NCBI RefSeq assembly: GCF_021729155.1
Contig: NZ_JAJQYA010000004.1
Coordinates: 1 to 64,000 of the forward strand
Length of the DNA stretch: 64,000 bases
Source of the DNA: Membranihabitans marinus
GTDB taxonomy: Bacteria; Bacteroidota; Bacteroidia; Chitinophagales; Saprospiraceae
Reading direction: 5' to 3'
In this document: positions 63,805 through 64,000 of the stretch, one piece after another
How positions within the stretch are numbered: the stretch's first letter is position 1
Layout of the letters: each line of letters begins with the position of its first letter
Position numbers and translations under genes: made by a program
The notes under the pieces: model-generated
Told to the model about the DNA's origin: nothing
Databases searched by the model: none
The model's input: the letters and a program-made list of their open reading frames with translations, nothing else

Positions 63805-64000
63805 ATGTGCAATCGGCTAGAATCTGAAATGAATCCTCCTCACTTTACAGGTAGTGAATCGCAAGATATGGAAAAAGTAAATGTAGACTTTATGGCCCAC
63901 ATTGAAAATATGACTTTTTTTGACCCCCATATCCATATGACTTCTCGAACCACCGACGATTATCAAGCATTGGCAGATGCTGGTATTGTAGGCATAATTG
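63805..64000 (+). CDS. eboB: EboB, TatD-like metal-dependent hydrolase (partial, runs off window)
   Basis: Only the first 65 codons are inside the window. After a variable start, MTFFDPHIHMTSRTTDDYQ shows the HxH metal motif of the TatD-like hydrolases and the SRTTDDY segment typical of EboB. LADAGIVGII continues the barrel strand. It begins 21 bases after eboA stops. An internal start near the conserved part (codon 23 or 30) is also possible. The rest of the cluster (eboC prenyltransferase and others) should lie beyond 64000. Confidence 0.85.
   Translation, partial: MCNRLESEMNPPHFTGSESQDMEKVNVDFMAHIENMTFFDPHIHMTSRTTDDYQALADAGIVGII

Noticed and set aside
1-64000. tRNA, rRNA and CRISPR arrays
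   Set aside because: I looked for the TTCGA/T-loop patterns, conserved rRNA words and regularly spaced 25-40 base repeats and saw none; the only regular array is the 23-bp tandem repeat, which has no spacers.

Overview
This 64-kb window is chromosomal DNA from an AT-rich member of the Bacteroidota. The lineage is indicated by a gliding protein (GldC), a subtilase ending in a type IX secretion sorting domain, a BshB1 bacillithiol deacetylase, an argF'-type transcarbamylase in the arginine operon, a DUF3276 PUR-like protein, a DUF3810 protease-like protein, and several promoters of the TTTG/TAnnTTTG type peculiar to this phylum. The mix looks most like Saprospiria or a neighbouring class, but that is inference. 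I saw no tRNA, rRNA, CRISPR array, transposase or prophage.

Layout. 1-1204 is non-coding and begins with a dense hairpin/repeat island. 1205-9212 is a tightly packed eight-gene arginine operon (GNAT acyltransferase, argG, argC, argD, argF', argB, argE-like, argH); residue 90 of the transcarbamylase is Ala, which points to the N-succinyl variant of the pathway. 9193-12072 runs on the minus strand: gldC, a type II NADH dehydrogenase and a sugar-nucleotidyltransferase. 12252-17212 holds a sodium:solute symporter, a hotdog thioesterase, a YihY protein, a periplasmic thioredoxin and a large GNAT protein. 17213-17640 is a second repeat island with a nested inverted repeat. ffh and yidC diverge around 19 kb, and yidC is followed by gpsA and a GT39-like glycosyltransferase. 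fabG and a metzincin lipoprotein form a minus-strand pair. rpmE (type B L31) has a structured 160-nt leader and a strong terminator. 26246-26851 is the third repeat island.

26852-46900 is a mixture: a secreted protein usually mislabelled asparagine synthetase B, a membrane VWA-like protein, a minus-strand run of dipeptidase, trmD, an orphan gene and a degenerate amidohydrolase, ftsE, DUF3810, a secreted SPOR-like protein, the T9SS subtilase, a CBS protein, a DASH cryptochrome/photolyase, a lipoprotein/SCO/cytochrome c operon and a GH63-like glucosidase. 47098-53192 has a TPR protein, the competence pair comEC and comEA-like, an MdlA-like ABC half exporter and the DUF3276 gene. 53303-59227 is an addA-addB recombination operon. 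The window closes with bshB1, fabH, a cation:proton antiporter and the start of an ebo cluster (eboA, then eboB cut by the window edge).

Most of the genes are ordinary housekeeping. The best candidates for something undescribed are the three intergenic islands built from hairpins that share an (A/G)CAGTG loop on covarying stems, including a 71-bp element duplicated in inverted orientation 26 kb apart. Others are the rpmE leader, the cysteine cluster of the arginine-operon acyltransferase, the amidohydrolase with a dismantled metal site, and the 23-bp tandem repeat between two convergent genes.
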